A DNA stretch of 64,000 bases from Glandiceps talaboti (Eukaryota > Hemichordata > Enteropneusta > Spengelidae), in the NCBI RefSeq assembly GCF_964340395.1, contig NC_135559.1, positions 5,564,001 through 5,628,000 on the forward strand. The letters run 5' to 3'. Below the pieces are notes generated by a model, which did not search any database, was not told the DNA's origin, and saw only the letters and a program-made list of their open reading frames with translations. The translations under genes and the position numbers were made by a program. This document shows, one piece after another, positions 25,494 to 37,618 of the stretch (its first letter is position 1; the number at the start of each line of letters is the position of its first letter).

Positions 25494-26040
25494 TGCTAGT
25501 AATGGCAAAAAGACAAAGAAGAGCTCGTAACGACAAACTACACAGGGGCTAGTAATGGCAAAAACCAAAGAAGAGCTCGTAACGGCAAACTACACGGGGG
25601 CTAGTAATGGCAAAAACCAAAGAAGAGCTCGTAATGGCAAACTACACGGGGGCTAGTGATATGGCAAAAAACCAAAGAAGGGCTTGTAATAGCAAACTAC
25701 ATGGGGCTAGTAATATGGCAAAAACCAAAGAAGAGCTTGCAACGGCAAACTACACGGGGGCTAGTAATAATGCAAAAACCAAAGAAGGGCTGGTAATGGC
25801 AAACTACATGTGGGCTAGTGATATGGCAAAAACCAAAAAAGGGCTGGTAATGGCAAACTACACGGGGGCTAGTAATATGGCAAAAACCAAAGAGGGGCTG
25901 GTAATGGCAAACTACATGGGGGCTAGTAATATGGCAAGAACCAAAGAAGGGCTAGTAATGGCAAACTACATGGGGGCTAGTAATATGGCAAAAACCAAAG
26001 AACGGCTAGTAATGGCAACAACCAAAGAAGGGCTAGTAAC
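25494..26040 (+). repeat. ~51-54-bp minisatellite with an in-frame 18-residue periodic open frame
   Basis: About ten units of GGGGCTAGTAATATGGCAAA, then ACCAAAGAAGGGCT, then GGTAATGGCAAACTACA. Later units are 54 bp, divisible by three, so a frame at 25607-26056 stays open and repeats MAKTKEGLVMANYMGASN. There is no splice link to TMEM180, whose stop is 400 bases upstream, and no signal peptide or known domain. I read it as non-coding. Confidence 0.9.
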
Positions 26041-26195
26041 AGTGTGGCTTCATTAAAATCCAACAATCTAACAAAAAAACGTATCTGAGGCATGAGCATA
26101 TTATTATTTTCTCAATGTAATCATTTGTTTCAACTTAGATGTGTTATAACCTTGAAAACATCAAAACATTGCGCTGTTCACAGTCACTTTCATTA

Positions 26196-26396
26196 GTGAA
26201 CTAATATTCAATTTAAGAATGATTACAATACGAAATAATGGCACTGTATGTAGTATTTACGAATATTCAAAAAATACCATCACTGGTGTTTGGTGTTTGT
26301 CACTAGTGTTTCTCATGCAAACACCAGTGACTATATTTTTTTGAATCTTCACATATACTAATAATGCTATTATTTTGTATCAGAATATTAGTTCAC
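26196..26396. mobile_element. Small inverted-repeat MITE (~200 bp)
   Basis: GTGAACTAATATTC at the left is the inverse of GAATATTAGTTCAC at the right. Inner parts pair as CACTGGTGTTTG / CAAACACCAGTG and ATTCAAAAAA / TTTTTTGAAT, with a centre near 26308. Confidence 0.75.
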
Positions 26397-27683
26397 AAGC
26401 AAACCTGTGCTGTGTGTATACATGGCAGCTTCATACCTTGAATGAAAAAAGAAATAAAGAAGGGAATAAATCAAATATCTGTATAAGGTTAAGTGCATTT
26501 TTATAAGTTACAGTTACCCACCCAATAAATTTGGGAACATTTAAACATGTTTAGCAAGTGGTTCACTGCCGCCAGTGGTGTAGAATGGCTTGGCTTATCT
26601 TTTGTTTTTACAGTGTCTGCCAATGAGGGCACTGCTCTTTAGGGTGAGGTTTTGTTTTTTTTTGTTTCTCATCTCCAATGGAATAGTCAGGTGGGTCGGG
26701 CGGGCGAAATAAAAAAAAGGGGGGGGGCAAGAAAAAAAATGTATTTTTTCAGTTCTATTCTCTATCCTTTCTGTCCTGTTAGTCTCTATACAACTTCATT
26801 TCTCTTCTCTTTATTGAATTCCTTGTTACAAGTCTCTTTCCTTCATTTTAGCAAGGTTGACAAGTCTGTAGAACAACTTTGTAAGAAGATGATTAAATAC
26901 TTATCATCCTGATGGGTGTACCTCTGTAGCCATGAACTATTGTGTGATTTTATCAGGAGTACTAATACATTCGTCCTATTAATCAAAGTGGCATTGCCAT
27001 CGCTAACAATGTTTTCAAGTTATCCAATTTGAACTTTAGTATGTAACTTTTTGAAACACTTACGTGATTGTCATCAGTGTGCTAGATGAATTTTCATTTA
27101 TATAAACCATTACTCCTATGAAACATTTTTCTTCAGTGTGAACTTGTCAAAATAATCCACCAGATAACATGTAAACATTTCTAGAACTCAGAACCCCTTT
27201 GGGATTTACTGTTTAAAAGTAATTAAAAGTAATAATGTAAACATCGGAATGTCTTCAAAGGTCATGCATGTCATGGGTCATGAAACGCTATGGAGTCGGT
27301 CATTTCCCTGATAATACAACTGATTTCAAGCTAAAAACTGGTCAAGAAATTAGGAATGCAGTATGACTTTTACCAATTTTAAGCATAATTTTGAAAATGA
27401 TGGAAATATTCAGAGCTATTATTAAATTGCAGCAAAATGTACCGCGTGACAGTATTAATTTTGAGCCCTGTCCCTCATCAAATCTCAATGACTTCTGCCA
27501 TGATGAAAGACACATGCTGCTCTGACGTAACAAAGGGGTTGGGTGGGTGGGTGGGTGAGAGGGGGGGGGGGTTAGACGGTGGTGTTCTGCCAAGGTTTCC
27601 AACAAGTGGGGACACAGGCCCCTTGGTGTCATTTGACAGGGAGTGGGGTCAATTATTATTGTCTATGAAATATTCATATTAAT

Positions 27684-27721
27684 TATCTCAGACCACTATA
27701 GAGATACTGTGGTCTGAGATA
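27684..27721. repeat. Perfect 13-bp-stem hairpin
   Basis: TATCTCAGACCAC and GTGGTCTGAGATA flank a 12-base loop. No T tract or gene context gives it an obvious role. Confidence 0.8.
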
Positions 27722-27863
27722 TTCCATTACGTATAGACCATTACCTAACTACATAAAAAAATTCCATTCATAATAACAGTTCCCAGTAAGCTATTTTTTG
27801 AAAATTGTGTACTACACATTACACCTTAGAAAAAGAAGGCAATTAAGATTATGTAATTTTAAG

Positions 27864-27972
<109 letters not shown>

Positions 27973-29299
27973 TGATATATTGTTTAGAAAGATTGAACAG
28001 CCAGGTAGTCACAATTTTTAATCTGAATATCAATGAATAGCAGTGCTAAAAATTTATAATTCCCTTTTTTCAGACAAGGACAATGAACAACTTCAAAATA
28101 AGTCACAGTGAACATATGATTGAATAAAAACTTTGAGAAATCCTAAACTTGTAACCACTTGTTTCATTTTTAAAATTGTTAGTACACTGCTGTGTTTATC
28201 ATTCCCTCTTCAAATTCATGACATTTCTAAGAAAAAAAATCCCTGACTTTAAAAAGTACCAAATGTGAACGAAAAACTTACAAATAATAGTCAAACAAAC
28301 TTTAAAATAATTTATTTTTTATTAATTAACCGTTACTGGCTGTGTATCATGATTTGGTCCTGCTATATCAAATGACAGCATTAGTTACGTACCGTAAACT
28401 TGCTGACATTAGGTGTCCTTGAAACTCAGAACTTGAATCTTTAACTAAAACTATCAACAAAGTCAAAGTTGGGATGCTCTGTAAATATTACATCAATTTT
28501 TTTCTGATTTGCACAACAAGTTCGTTCTTCATGTCTGACCGGGCGCACATGCATCGGCCGTCTATAGTAGCCATGCCAGTGATTACGCATTGATTCAGTG
28601 CCCAACATTCACATGTGTCACTAGCACTGTCAACATCATGCATAATGCAACACGATCCCCTTTTTCGGAATCGAAATACATATGTACTCATTTAATTTAA
28701 CCCATCAACAAATGAAAATCACAACCTGTCCCATAAATTTGGTTCACGAAGGCTTCTGAGCTGTGGCATGGGAGATAGATGTTCCGGTAGCAAGTTCAGT
28801 GTTTCGCACACGTCAGTGATTAGGTCAGAGGTCACGACAGTGACAGTAGGCAAAACATGTGACGAGAGACGTCCATTTCGACGTCTCATCTAATCCCTCT
28901 AATTTTTTAATTTGTAGATTAATTTTATCAAAGTTGATCTTTTTGTGGCATTTTTTATGTTAACAATAGAACTGCGCGTTGTCACTGTATCTTATATGAT
29001 GTCAACAAAACTTTCCCTTACGCAGTCAGTATACACTATGTTGACGCAGGCAGACACAGACAGCAGACATTGGAAGCAGGCAGATATGACCTTTGACCTT
29101 CATCATCAAACCCTCTAGCTTACTGTTAAATTACTGTATAACAAGAAACAAGGACTTTACCAACGTTTATCAGTTTCACATACTTTCAAGAGCGGTAATT
29201 TATAGATGTAACATAATATAGGACATAACTGAAAACCCAAAGTAAGTTTTTAACAAAATATTCCTATGCATTGTCATATTTACATACAACTATTTCTCC

Positions 29300-32200
29300 C
29301 CATGCTAAAAAGAGTGTGCACATTATTCACCTACCACATGCTTCATAACACAACACTATGTAAGCTGTATAGTAAATTTGGTTGTACCTCAATTTTGTCT
29401 TTATACCCAGCAAAGAGTCCACTATAATAAAGGTAATGTTACTAATTCATGGATTTCACTAGTTCTCCTTGCAAACCATTGAGTGTTCACACTATTCACC
29501 TAGTAGACAATAATATATACAGTACACTATGATATGATGTACTCCACTTTAGAAAAAGTACATAATATGTGGTGCATTTTGGGAAATTTCATTATTTCAT
29601 ACACAAATAAAATGTTTTTGTTTCATACAAACCATTCAGTGTGCACACTATTCACCTATTTGGCTAGTACAAATCGGCTATAAAAAAAGGGTATTTCATA
29701 CACAAATCAAATTCTTCTTTTCTTGCAAACCATTGAGTGTGCACACTAATCATGTACAAGACCCAGTAAAGTACTATATCAGCTATCATATGATATATGT
29801 GACTTAATATTAAATGTGTGTTTTATACCCAGCAGACACACCTTTATTTAGTATATTATAGCAACATTTACAAATTTCAATGAAACTTCCCATGAGTTTC
29901 CCTTGCAAACAATTTCGTGTGCACACTATTCATATAGTAAGCTTAATAAAGATATATATAAGTTATAACATGATATATTTCACTTTTCATAAATTTCGTC
30001 TTTCATACACATATATTGATGTGGTGCATTATGGGAAAATTCATTATTTCATACACAAATGAAATTCAATTTTCTAGCAAACCGTTGAGTGTGCACACTA
30101 TTCACGTATTAGGTCTAGTACAATACTATATCAGGTATCATATGATATATGTGACTTTAAATAAATTTCGTCTTTTATATCCAGCAGACACGCCTTCATT
30201 CATGAAATTATAGCAATAATTACTAATTAGTTGAAACTTCATGTGCGTTTTGCTTGCAAACAATTGAGTGTGCACACTATTTGTATAGTAGACTTAATAA
30301 AGCTATATATAAGCTATAACATGATATATTTCACTTTTGATAAATTTCGTCTTTCATACCCAGCAGACACAGAAAGATGTGGTGCATTCTGGGAAATTTC
30401 ACTATTTCATACACAAATCAAACCCACTTTTCTAGCAAACCATTGAGTGTGCACACTATTCACATATTAGGTCTAGTACAATATTATATCAGCTATCATA
30501 TGATATATGTGACTTTAAATAAATTTCGTCTTTTATACCCAGCAGACACGCCTTCATTCAGGAAATTATAGTAATATTTACTAATTTGGCGAAACTTCAT
30601 GTGCGTTTTGCTTGCAAACAATTGAGTGTGCACACTATTCATATAGTAGACTTAATAAAGCTATATATAAGCTATAACATGATATATTTCACTTTTGATA
30701 AATTTCGTCTTTCATACCCAACAGACACAGAAAGATGTGGTGCATTCTGGGAAATTTCACTATTTCATACACAAATCAAACACACTTTTCTAGCAAACCA
30801 TTGAGTGTGCACACTATTCACGTATTAGGTCTAGTACAATACTATATCAACTATCATATGATATATGTGACTTTAAATAAATTTCGTCTTTTATACCCAG
30901 CAGACACACCTTCATTCAGGAAATTATAGTAATATTTACTAATTTGGTGAAACTTCATGTGCGTTTTGCTTGCAAACAATTGAGTGTGCACACTATTCGT
31001 ATAGTAGACTTAATAAAGCTATATATAAGCTATAACATGATATATTTCACTTTTGATAAATTTCGTCTTTCATACCCAACAGACACAGAAAGATGTGGTG
31101 CATTCTGGGAAATTTCACTATTTCATACACAAATCAAACCCACTTTTCTAGCAAACCATTGAGTGTGCACACTATTCACGTATTAGGCCTAGTACAATAC
31201 TATATCAACTATCATATGATATATGTGACTTTAAATAAATTTCGTCTTTTATACCCAGCAGACACACCTTCATTCAGGAAATTATAGTAATATTTACTAA
31301 TTTGGTGAAACTTCATGTGCGTTTTGCTTGCAAACAATTGAGTGTGCACACTATTCGTATAGTAGACTTAATAAAGCTATATATAAGCTATAACATGATA
31401 TATTTCACTTTTGATAAATTTCGTCTTTCATACCCAGCAGACACAGATGTATTTGGTGCATTCTGGGAAATTTCACTATTTCATACACAAATCAAACCCA
31501 CTTTTCTAGCAAACCATTGAGTGTGCACACTATTCACGTATTAGGCCTAGTACAATATTATATCAGCTATCATATGATATATGTGACTTTAAATAAATTT
31601 CGTCTTTTATACCCAGCAGACACGCCTTCATTCAGGAAATTATAGTAATATTTACTAATTTGTTGAAACTTCATGTGCATTTTGCTTGCAAACAATTGAG
31701 TGTGCACACTATTCGTATAGTAGACTTAATAAAGCTATATATAAGCTATAACATGATATATTTCACTTTTGATAAATTTCGTCTTTCATACCCAGCAGCT
31801 AGACACAGAAAGATGTGGTGCATTCTGGGAAATGTCACTATTTCATACACAAATCAAACGCACTTTTCTAGCAAACCACTGAGTGTGCACACTATTCACG
31901 TATTAGGCCTAGTACAATACTATATCAGCTATCATATGATATATGTGACTTTAAATAAATTTGTCTTTTATACCCAGCAGACACGCCTTTATTTAGGAAA
32001 TTATAGTAATATTTACTAATTTGTTGAAAGTTCATGTGCGTTTTCTTGCAAACAATTGAGTGTGCACACTATTCGTATGGTAGGTTTAATAAAGCTATAT
32101 AGTAGCTATAACATGATATATTTCACTTTTCATAAATTTCGTCTTTCATACCCAGCAGACACAGATGTATTTGGTGCATTCTGGGAAATTTCACTATTTC

Positions 32201-33960
32201 ATACACAAATCAAACCCACTTTTCTAGCAAACCATTGAGTGTGCACACTATTCACGTATTAGGCCTAGTACAATATTATATCAGCTATCATATGATATGT
32301 GTGACTTTAAATAAATTTTGTCTTTTATACCCAGCAGACACGCCTTTATTTAGAAAATTATAGCAATATTTACTAATTTGTTGAAAGTTCATGTGCGTTT
32401 TCTTGCAAACAATTGAGTGTGCACACTATTCGTATAGTAGGCTTAATAAAGCTAAATATAAGCTATAACATGATATATTTCACTTTTGATAAATTTCGTC
32501 TTTCATACCCAGCAGACACAGAAAGATGTGGTGCATTCTGGGAAATTTCACTATTTCATACACAAATCAAACCCACTTTTCTAGCAAACCATTGAGTGTG
32601 CACACTATTCACCTATAAGGCATAGTACAATATTATATCAGCTATTATATGATATATGTGACTTTAAATAAATTTTGTCTTTTATACCCAGCAGACACAC
32701 TTTTATTTAGGAAATTTTAGGAATATTTACAAATTTTGATGAAACTACACGTGTGTTTTCTTGCAAACAATTGAGTGTGCACACTATTCACCTATTAGGC
32801 CTACTACAATATCATATCAGCTATTATATGATATATGTGACTTTATATAAATTTCGTCGTTGATACCCAGCAGACACAGAAACATGTGGTGCATTCTGGG
32901 AAATTTCATTATTTCATATACAAATCAAATTCACTTTTCTAGTAAATCATTGAGTGTGCACACTATTCACCTATTAGGCCTAGTACACTACTATATGAGC
33001 TATCAAATGATATATGTGACTTTATATAAATTTCGTCTTTCATACCCAGCAGACACACTTTTATTTAGGAAATTATAGGAATATTACAAATTTTGATGAA
33101 ACTACACGAGTGTTTTCTTGCAAACAATTGAGTGTGCACACTATTCACCTATTAGGCCTAGTACAATATCATATCAGCTATTATATAATATATGTGACTT
33201 TATATAAATTTCGTCTTTCATACCCAGCAGACACACTTTTATTTATACAGTTATAGGAATATTTACAAATTTTTATGAAACTGCACATGCGTTTTCATGC
33301 AAACAATTGAGTGTGCACATTATTCATATAGTAGGCTTAATACAGTTATATATAAACTATCACATGATATATGTCACTTTTAATAAATTTCGTCTTTCAT
33401 ACCCAGCAGACACAGACATATGTGATGCATTATGGGAAATTTCACTATTTCATACACAAATCAAACCCACTTTTCTAGCAAACCACTGAGTGTGCACACT
33501 ATTCACGTATTAGGCCTAGTACAATACTATATCAGCTATCATATGATATATGTGACTTTAAATAAATTTTGTCTTTTATACCCAGCAGACACGCCTTTAT
33601 TTAGAAAATTATAGCAATATTTACTAATTTGTTGAAAGTTCATGTGCGTTTTCTTGCAAACAATTGAGTGTGCAAAATATTCACCTAGTAGGCCTAGTAC
33701 AATATTATATCAGCTATAATATGAATTGTTTGATAAATTTCGCCTTGTATGCCCAGCAGATAAGTAATTATATATTAACTTTTTATTTATTCATGGAAAC
33801 TTCACATGCTTTTACTTGCAAACAATTGAGTGTCCACAATATTAGGCTTTAATACAGATGTATGTCAGTTAAAATTTGATGTATTACAGTTTCCATAAAT
33901 TTTGTCTTTTCTAACCAGCAGATAGAAATATGTGGTGCTGGGAAGTGTCACTTTTTCAAA
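29300..33960 (+). repeat. Left arm array: ~27 monomers of ~179 bp, organised as 358-bp dimers
   Basis: The anchor GAGTGTGCACACTATT recurs at exactly 179-base steps (30266, 30445, 30624, 30803, 30982, 31161, 31340, 31519). Two monomer types alternate, one with GCAAACAATTGAGTGTG and ATATATTTCACTTTT, the other with GCAAACCATTGAGTGTG and TAGGCCTAGTACAATA. The higher-order period is therefore 358. Each monomer also carries TTCGTCTTTYATACCCAGCA. The centre (about 30.1-32.6 kb) is very homogeneous and the edges are degenerate. Confidence 0.95.
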
Positions 33961-33987
33961 TCAAATGCTTTTTTTGCTTCCAAACCA

Positions 33988-34218
33988 TTGTGTATGGACA
34001 TAAAAAAAAACATTGAAGATAAGCAACACTTTATCTTAAACTGTAAAATGTTCACGGACGAAAGAAAATCAATATTAGCACACTTTAAAATATGGCCCCA
34101 AGGTTTGACAGACACAGAAAAATTCCTCAATATGATGAACAGTAAAAATGAGAATATAATTAAAGAAGTGGCTAAATACACATACACATGCTTCAAACTT
34201 AGAGAGCGGTACACTAGC
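33988..34218 (+). mobile_element. LINE reverse-transcriptase 3' fragment at the axis of the foldback
   Basis: The frame reads CMDIKKNIEDKQHFILNC, then an EKFLNMMNSKNENI segment and a final VAKYTYTCFKLRERY helix. This is the C-terminal 'IEDxxHFLxxC...F.xxR' tail common to several non-LTR retrotransposon ORF2 proteins. It is only ~75 codons long and is cut on both sides by array sequence. It is a remnant with no poly(A) or 3' UTR retained. Confidence 0.6.
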
Positions 34219-37180
34219 TGTCCTATAATTGTATTAATAAAAGTGTGTCTGCTGGGTATGAAAGACGAAACTTATATAAAGTCACATATATCATTTGATA
34301 GCCCATATAGTAGTGTACTAGGCCTAATACGTGAATAGTGTGCACACTCAATGGTTTGCTAGAAAAGTGAATTTAATTTGTATATGAAAGAATGAAATTT
34401 CCCATAATGCATCACATCTTTCAGTGTCTGCTGGGTATCAACGACAAATTTTATATAAAGTCACATATATCATATAATAGCTGATATGATATTGTACTAG
34501 GCCTAATAGGTGAATAGTGTGCACACTCAATTGTTTGCAAGAAAACACTCGTGTAGTTTCATCAAAATTTGTAAATATTCCTATAATTTCCTAAATAAAA
34601 GTGTCTGCTGGGTATGAAAGACGAAATTTATATAAAGTCACATATATCATTTGATAGCTCATATTGTAGTGTACTAGGCCTAATACGTGAATAGTGTGCA
34701 CACTCAATGATTTACTAGAAAAGTGAATTTCATTTGTGTATGAAATATTGAAATTTCCCAGAATGCATCACATCTTTCTGTGTCTGCTGGGTATGAAAGA
34801 CGAAATTTATCAAAAGTGAAATATATCATGTTATAGCTTATATATAACTTTATTAAGCCTACTATATGAATAATGTGCACACTCAATTGTTTACAAGAAA
34901 ACGCATGTGCAGTTTCATCAAAATTTGTAAATATTCCTATAATTGTATAAATAAAATTGTGTCTGCTGGGTATGAAAGACGAAATTTATATAAAGTCACA
35001 TATATCATTTGATAGCCTATATAGTATTGTACTAGGCCTAATATGTGAATAGTGTGCACACTCAATGGTTTGCTAGAAAAGTGAATTTGATTTGTGTATG
35101 AAATAATGAAATTTCCCAGAATGCACCACATGTTTCTGTGTCTGCTGGGTATCAACGACGAAATTTATATAAAGTCACATATATCATATAATAGCTCATA
35201 TAGTAGTGTACTAGGCCTAATATGTGAATAGTGTGCACACTCAATGATTTACTAGAAAAGTGAATTTCATTTGTGTATGAAATAGTGAAATTTCCCAGAA
35301 TGCATCACATCTTTCTGTGTCTGCTGGGTATGAACGATGAAATTTATCAAAAGTGAAATATATCATGTTATAGCTTATATATAACTATATTAAGCCTACT
35401 ATATGAATAATGTGCACACTCAATTGTTTACAAGAAAACGCATGTGCAGTTCATCAAAATTTATAAATATTCCTATAATTGTATTAATAAAAGTGTGTCT
35501 GCTGGGTATGAAAGACGAAACTTATATAAAGTCACATATATCATTTGATAGCTCATATAGTAGTGTACTAGGCCTAATACGTGAATAGTGTGCACACTCA
35601 ATGGTCTGCTAGAAAAGTGAATTTAATTTGTGTATGAAAGAATGAAATTTCCCATAATGCATCACATCTTTCAGTGTCTGCTGGGTATCAACGACAAATT
35701 TTATATAAAGTCACATGTATCATATAATAGCTGATATGATATTGTACTAGGCCTAATAGGTGAATAGTGTGCACACTCAATTGTTTGCAAGAAAACACTC
35801 GTGTAGTTTCATCAAAATTTGTAAATATTCCTATAATTTCCTAAATAAAAGTGTGTCTGCTGGGTATGAAAGACGAAATTTATATAAAGTCACACATATC
35901 ATTTAATAGCTGATATAGTAGTGTACTAGGCCTAATACGTGAATAGTGTGCACACTCAATTGTTTACAAGAAAACGCATGTGCAGTTTCATCAAAATTTG
36001 TAAATATTCCTATAATTTCCTAAATAAAAGTGTGTCTGCTGGGTATGAAAGACGAAATTTATATAAAGTCACATATATCATTTGATAGCCCATATAGTAG
36101 TGTACTAGGCCTAATATGTGAATAGTGTGCACACTCAATGGTTTGCTAGAAAAGTGAATTTAATTTGTGTATGAAAGAATGAAATTTCCCATAATGCACC
36201 ACATCTTTCTGTGTCTGCTGGGTATGAACGATGAAATTTATCAAAAGTGAAATATATCATGTTATAGCTTATATATAACTGTATTAAGGCTACTATATGA
36301 ATAATGTGCACACTCAATTGTTTCCAAGAAAACGCACGTGTAGTTTCATCAAAATTTGTAAATATTGCTATAATTTCCTGAATGAAGGTGTGTCTGCTGG
36401 GTATGAAAGACAAAATTTATTTAAAGTCACGTGTATCATATAATAGCTGATATAATATTGTATTGTCCCTAATACGTGTATAGTGTGCACACTCAATGGT
36501 TTGCTAGAAAAGTGTATTTGATTTGTGAATGAAATAATGAGATGTCCCATAATGCACCACATCTTTCTGTGTCTGTTGGGTATGAAAGACGAAATTTATC
36601 AAAAGTGAAATACATCATAATATAGCTTATATATAGCTGTATTAAGTCTACTACATCAATAGTGTGCACACTCAATTGTTTGCAAGTGAAAAACATCATA
36701 TGATAGCTGATATTGTACTGTACTTGGCCTAATAGGGGTATAGTGTGCACACTCAACGGTTTCATTATTGTTTGAAATAGTGAAATTTCCCATAATGCAC
36801 CATATATTTATGTGTCTGCTCGGTAGAAAAGTCGAAGTTTATTCAAAGTCACATCTATAATACGATAGCTGATATATTATTGTACTCGGCCTAATTCTTG
36901 TATTGTTTGCACACTGAATGGTGTGGAAGAAAATAAACCTTTGAATGTGTGTATGAAATACCTATTTTTTTTATAGCATACATATAGGCCTAATTGGTGA
37001 TTTAATAATGTGCACACTGAATGGTTTGAAATGAAAAAAACATTTGATTTGTGTATGAAATAATGGAATATCCCATAATACACCACATGTTTCTGTGTAG
37101 AAATTTTTTTATCATTTATACATTGCTGTGTATACTATGTGAATAGTGTGAACACTGGTTTGCAAGGAAAAGTTCTGAAA
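34219..37180 (-). repeat. Right arm array: ~18 inverted ~179-bp monomers, with a duplicated 7-monomer block
   Basis: These are the same monomers in reverse orientation (AATAGTGTGCACACTCAATG at ~179-base steps: 34518, 34697, 34877, 35056, 35235). The block starting near 34219 recurs almost unchanged near 35471, about 1250 bases or seven monomers later. Monomers decay toward the outer end (36.6-37.2 kb). Confidence 0.9.
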
Positions 37181-37618
37181 TCCATGACTTAGTAACATTC
37201 CCATTATTATAGTTAACTCTTTGAAGGGTATAAAAGACAAAATTTAGGTACAACCAACTTTAATAATACAGATTTCACAGAGCTCTATTTTGAAGCATGG
37301 TGAAAACACAGTACTCTTGCATGGGGAGAAACTAATTGTTTGATTAATACTTTAACATGTAAATATCACATTGCATAAGAATAATTTTTTTTTTAAAGTT
37401 ACTTCGGGTTTTCATTTATGTCTTATATTATGTTACTTCTATGATTCATCACCTCTGAAAGTCTGTGAAACTGATAAAGAAAGGTAAAGTCCTTGTTTCT
37501 TGATATACAGTAATTTGACAGTAAGCTAGAGGGTTCGATGTTCAAGGTCAAAGGTCATTTCTGCCTGCTTCCATTGTTTGCTGCCTGTGTCTGCCTGCTT
37601 CAACTTAGTTCAGTATAC

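Larger units (their letters stand above)
29028..37618. mobile_element. Giant foldback (inverted repeat) element with tandem-array arms
   Basis: The outermost ~270-450 bp on the left (from AGTATAC near 29028) reappear as the reverse complement on the right (to about 37618). Landmarks are GCAGGCAGACACAGRCAGCA, TGACCTTTGACCTT, CCCTCTAGCTTACTGT and AAGAAACAAGGACTTTACC on the left strand sense. Inside these ends each arm is a tandem array of ~179-bp monomers: + orientation from about 29300 to 33960 and inverted from 34219 to about 37180. A short LINE fragment sits at the axis. The architecture resembles foldback (FB, Galileo) and sea urchin TU transposons, whose long inverted repeats hold tandem arrays. 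It could instead be a satellite block with an inversion. No transposase frame and no convincing target duplication is visible. Confidence 0.75.

Noticed and set aside
29880-36765. Dozens of 60-119-codon open frames (SVHTIHIVGLIKLYISY-type) on + in the left arm and - in the right arm
   Set aside because: They are the 179-bp satellite read in frame. The 358-bp period is not divisible by three, so frames break at each unit, and the strand switch simply follows the inverted array.
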